DNA of 64,000 bases from Streptomyces sp. SN-593 (GTDB lineage: Bacteria; Actinomycetota; Actinomycetes; Streptomycetales; Streptomycetaceae). Both the position numbers and the translations under genes were made by a program. Positions 61,642 through 64,000 of the stretch are shown here, one piece after another; position 1 is the stretch's first letter, and each line of letters opens with the position of its first letter. Below the pieces are notes generated by a model, which searched no databases, had not been told where the DNA came from, and was given only the letters and a program-made list of their open reading frames with translations. The stretch lies in contig NZ_AP018365.1 in assembly GCF_016756395.1 (NCBI RefSeq), positions 2,797,501 through 2,861,500 on the forward strand, read 5' to 3'.

Positions 61642-62801
61642 GCGTCCACTCCGTGTACGGCGAGCAGCCCGCGCATCCGGGCTTCGGCGAGTTCGGGGTC
61701 GGCGAACAGGCCGACCCGGTCGGCGAGTTCGTACGCCCGCGCGAGGTGGGGAAGGGAACGCGCGGACTGGAGGCCGCCGACCATGGTGAAGTGGTCCTGG
61801 AATCCCGCAAGCCAGGCGAGCAGGACCACTCCGGTCTTGTAGAAGCGGGTGGGCGCCTCGAAGAGGTGCCGCGACAGGCCGACCGTCGGGTCCAGCAACG
61901 CCCGGAATCCGGCGGCATCACCGGTGTCCAGGGCGCTGACCGCGGCGGCCGCCACCGGCGCCAGCGGATCGAAGATCCCGAGCAGCGCATGGCTGAAGCC
62001 CTCGCCGTCGCCCTCGATCAGCTCCGGGTAGTTGAAGTCGTCGCCCGTGTAGCAGCGCACCCCCTCCGGCAGACGGCGGCGCAGCGCGACCTCCCGGTCC
62101 GCGTCAAGCAGCGAGACCTTGATGCCGTCAACCTTGTCCGGATGGGCGGCGATGACCTCCAGGAAGGTCTCGGTCGCGGCGTCGAGGTCGTCGCTGCCCC
62201 AGTAGCCAACCAGCGCGGGATCGAACATCGGGCCGAGCCAGTGCAGGATCACCCGGTCGGCGGACTGCCGCAGCAAGTGTCCGTACACCTCCAGGTAGTC
62301 GTCGGGTCCTTTGGCGACGGCGGCCAAGGCGCGCGAGGCCATCAGGACGGCCTGCGAACCGGCCTCCTCCACCACTGCCAACTGCTCCTCGTAGGCGGCC
62401 GTGACCTCGGCGAGGCCGGCCCCCGAGGCGGCGGCACCGGCCAGTTGGTCGGTGCCCACTCCGCACGCGATCCGGCCGCCCGTCAGCCGCGCCTCCGCAG
62501 AGGACCTGCGGATGAGCTCCGCCGCGACCGGCCAGTCCAGGCCCATGCCGCGCTGCGCGGTGTCCATGGCCTCGGCCACCCCGAGCCCCGTGCTCCACAG
62601 GTGGTGGCGGAACGCGAGGGTCGCGTCCCAGTCCACGGCCGCGGGGGCGTCGGCCGCGGTGCGCATCGGGTCGGCGACGACGTGGGCGGCCGAGTAGACC
62701 ACCCTGCTGCGCAGGGGCAGTCCCGCCGCATGGACGACGGGTTCGGAACGTGGCCGGTAGGCGCGCAGTTCACCGGACGCGTCGGGCAGCAGGAGGGTCA
62801 C
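61638..62801 (-). CDS. DUF993 dihydrodipicolinate-synthase-like protein
   Basis: This 387-residue protein matches the DUF993 group, distantly related to the DapA aldolase family. Recognisable stretches are GRIACGVGTDQL, DRVILHWLGPMFDP and VDGIKVSLLDADREVALRRRLPEGVRCYTGDDFNYPELI; Lys in GIKVSL is a candidate Schiff-base residue by analogy to DapA. The GTG start overlaps the upstream oxidoreductase stop (GTGA). Its reaction is not known; the operon suggests an aldol cleavage or dehydration in degradation of a sugar-like compound. Confidence 0.88.
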   Translation of the reverse strand: MTLLLPDASGELRAYRPRSEPVVHAAGLPLRSRVVYSAAHVVADPMRTAADAPAAVDWDATLAFRHHLWSTGLGVAEAMDTAQRGMGLDWPVAAELIRRSSAEARLTGGRIACGVGTDQLAGAAASGAGLAEVTAAYEEQLAVVEEAGSQAVLMASRALAAVAKGPDDYLEVYGHLLRQSADRVILHWLGPMFDPALVGYWGSDDLDAATETFLEVIAAHPDKVDGIKVSLLDADREVALRRRLPEGVRCYTGDDFNYPELIEGDGEGFSHALLGIFDPLAPVAAAAVSALDTGDAAGFRALLDPTVGLSRHLFEAPTRFYKTGVVLLAWLAGFQDHFTMVGGLQSARSLPHLARAYELADRVGLFADPELAEARMRGLLAVHGVDA

Positions 62802-63949
62802 AGCGACAGCTCCGGGACCTCGAAGCGGCGGCCTTCCTCGGAGGACCTCAGGCCGAGCTCGGCGAGCTGGACGCCCCGGGCACCGGCCAGCAGGTCCCAG
62901 CGCCACGGCTCGTCGAGCGCCACGTGGCGCAGGAAGAGCTCCCACTGCGCCTTGAAGCCGTTGTCGAAGTCGGCGTTGTCCGGGACCTCCTGCCACTGGT
63001 CGCGGAAGGTCTCCGTCGCCGGCAGGTCGGGGTTCCAGACCGGCTTGGGCGTGGCCGAGCGGTGCTGGACGCGGCACTTGCGCAGCCCCGCGACGGCGGA
63101 GCCGTGGGTGCCGTCCACCTGGAACTCGACCAGTTCGTCCCGGTTGACCCGCACGGCCCAGGAGGAGTTGATCTGCGCGACGGCCCCGCCCTCCAACTCG
63201 AAGACACCGTAGGCCGCGTCGTCCGCGGTGGCGCCGTACGGCTTGCCCTGCTCGTCCCAGCGCTGCGGGATGTGGGTGGCGGTGAGCGCCTGGACGCTGC
63301 GCACCCGGCCGAACAGCTCGTGCAGCACGTAGTCCCAGTGCGGGAACATGTCCGCCACGATGCCGCCGCCGTCCTCGGCACGGTAGTTCCAGGACGGGCG
63401 CTGCGCGCTCTGCCAGTCGCCCTCGAAGACCCAGTACCCGAACTCGCCGCGCACGGAGAGGATCCGGCCGAAGAAGCCCCCTTCGACCAGCCGCCGGAGT
63501 TTCTGCAGGCCGGGCAGGAAGAGCTTGTCCTGCACCACGCCGTGCTTCACTCCGGCCTCGGTGGCGAGCCGTGCGAGTTCCACGGCTCCGGCCAGCGTGG
63601 TGCCCGTCGGCTTCTCGCAGTAGATGTGCTTGCCTGCCGCGATGGCCTGCCTGACCGCCCCTTCGCGGGCGGAGGTCACCTGGGCGTCGAAGTAGATCTC
63701 GACCGACGGGTCGGCCAGGACCCCGTCCAGGTCGGTGCTCCAGTGCTCGATGCCGTGCCGCTCGGCGATCGCGCGCAGCGCGTGCTCGCGGCGGCCGACG
63801 AGTACGGGCTCCGGCCACAGCACAGTGCCGTCGCCCAGGTCGAGGCCGCCCTGCTCGCGCAGGCCGAGGATGGACCGTACCAGGTGCTGCCGATAGCCCA
63901 TGCGTCCGGTGACGCCGTTCATGGCGATCCTCACGGTCTTGCGTGTCAT
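62798..63949 (-). CDS. Gfo/Idh/MocA family oxidoreductase
   Basis: This 383-residue protein has an N-terminal Rossmann fold (VRIAMNGVTGRMGYRQHLVRSI, with GVTGRMG replacing the more common GxGxxG) and the EKPTGTTLAGAVEL catalytic-lysine motif of the family. C-terminal alpha/beta domain with YWVFEGDWQSAQRPSWNYRAEDGGGIVADMFPHWDYVLHELFG binds the sugar. AGGAGAGG precedes the ATG. It is the first gene of the three-gene operon as seen, and probably oxidises a sugar or cyclitol for the next two enzymes. The 50 bases upstream to the window edge may hold the promoter. Confidence 0.92.
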   Translation of the reverse strand: MTRKTVRIAMNGVTGRMGYRQHLVRSILGLREQGGLDLGDGTVLWPEPVLVGRREHALRAIAERHGIEHWSTDLDGVLADPSVEIYFDAQVTSAREGAVRQAIAAGKHIYCEKPTGTTLAGAVELARLATEAGVKHGVVQDKLFLPGLQKLRRLVEGGFFGRILSVRGEFGYWVFEGDWQSAQRPSWNYRAEDGGGIVADMFPHWDYVLHELFGRVRSVQALTATHIPQRWDEQGKPYGATADDAAYGVFELEGGAVAQINSSWAVRVNRDELVEFQVDGTHGSAVAGLRKCRVQHRSATPKPVWNPDLPATETFRDQWQEVPDNADFDNGFKAQWELFLRHVALDEPWRWDLLAGARGVQLAELGLRSSEEGRRFEVPELSL

Positions 63950-64000
63950 GGGCCTCTCCTGGGCGGTCGGGGGCGGGGTGGGAAGTGCGGTCGGCAAGGT

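Overview
The window is high-GC actinobacterial DNA. GTG starts, strong third-position GC bias, ATGA/GTGA start-stop overlaps, LAETG-type wall anchoring, ssbB, a dynamin-like GTPase pair, a group II truncated haemoglobin and many sigma, TetR, MarR and ROK regulators all point to Streptomyces or a close relative in the Streptomycetaceae. No phage, transposase, integrase or CRISPR array was seen. All gene names are by recognition of motifs and context, without a database search.

Left arm (1-7.0 kb): a ROK regulator and an operon with a sugar-binding lipoprotein, two MalFG-type permeases, a GH4 6-phospho-glycosidase and a BadF/BcrA-type sugar kinase. It reads as import of a glycoside, ATP-dependent phosphorylation, then NAD-dependent GH4 cleavage. 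A strong hairpin ends it.

Signalling island (7.1-18 kb), all on the plus strand: a GlnX-like membrane protein, a GlnH-like amino-acid-binding protein, a predicted coiled-coil protein, a tiny repeat ORF, a PknG-type kinase, a PP2C phosphatase, a VWA protein and an FHA protein. Kinase, phosphatase and FHA protein each carry N-terminal Cys4 zinc-ribbon-like motifs. The island looks like a full sensor, writer, eraser and reader pathway and is the most interesting part of the window.

18-27.4 kb: an isoaspartyl-methyltransferase-like protein, divergent group II globin, then a three-gene FtsX-type ABC exporter with two very large permeases.

27.5-36.9 kb, minus strand: a protein of unknown function, a thioesterase and EttA (overlapping genes); a thioester (TQXA) wall-anchored surface protein; then dynA-dynB-ssbB-type sporulation genes, with tRNA-Arg(TCT) beyond.

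36.9-45.6 kb: a phthalate-decarboxylase-like binding protein divergent from a TetR regulator with two operator palindromes; a 17-codon ORF and an alpha/beta hydrolase; a copper cluster (P1B ATPase, Met/His-rich small membrane proteins, PCuAC chaperone) led by an ECF sigma factor.

45.6-56.5 kb: a cobalamin riboswitch in front of a NiCoT nickel/cobalt transporter, a hydrolase, a secreted phospholipase-D-like protein, a SigB/SigF-type sigma factor, a MarR regulator with an operator over its ribosome site, a SIS isomerase plus class II aldolase pair, a small HTH protein, a DedA-like membrane protein and a short-chain dehydrogenase.

56.5-64 kb, minus strand: citrate synthase, RecD2 helicase, and an overlapping three-gene catabolic operon (Gfo/Idh/MocA oxidoreductase, DUF993 dihydrodipicolinate-synthase-like protein, sugar-phosphate isomerase).
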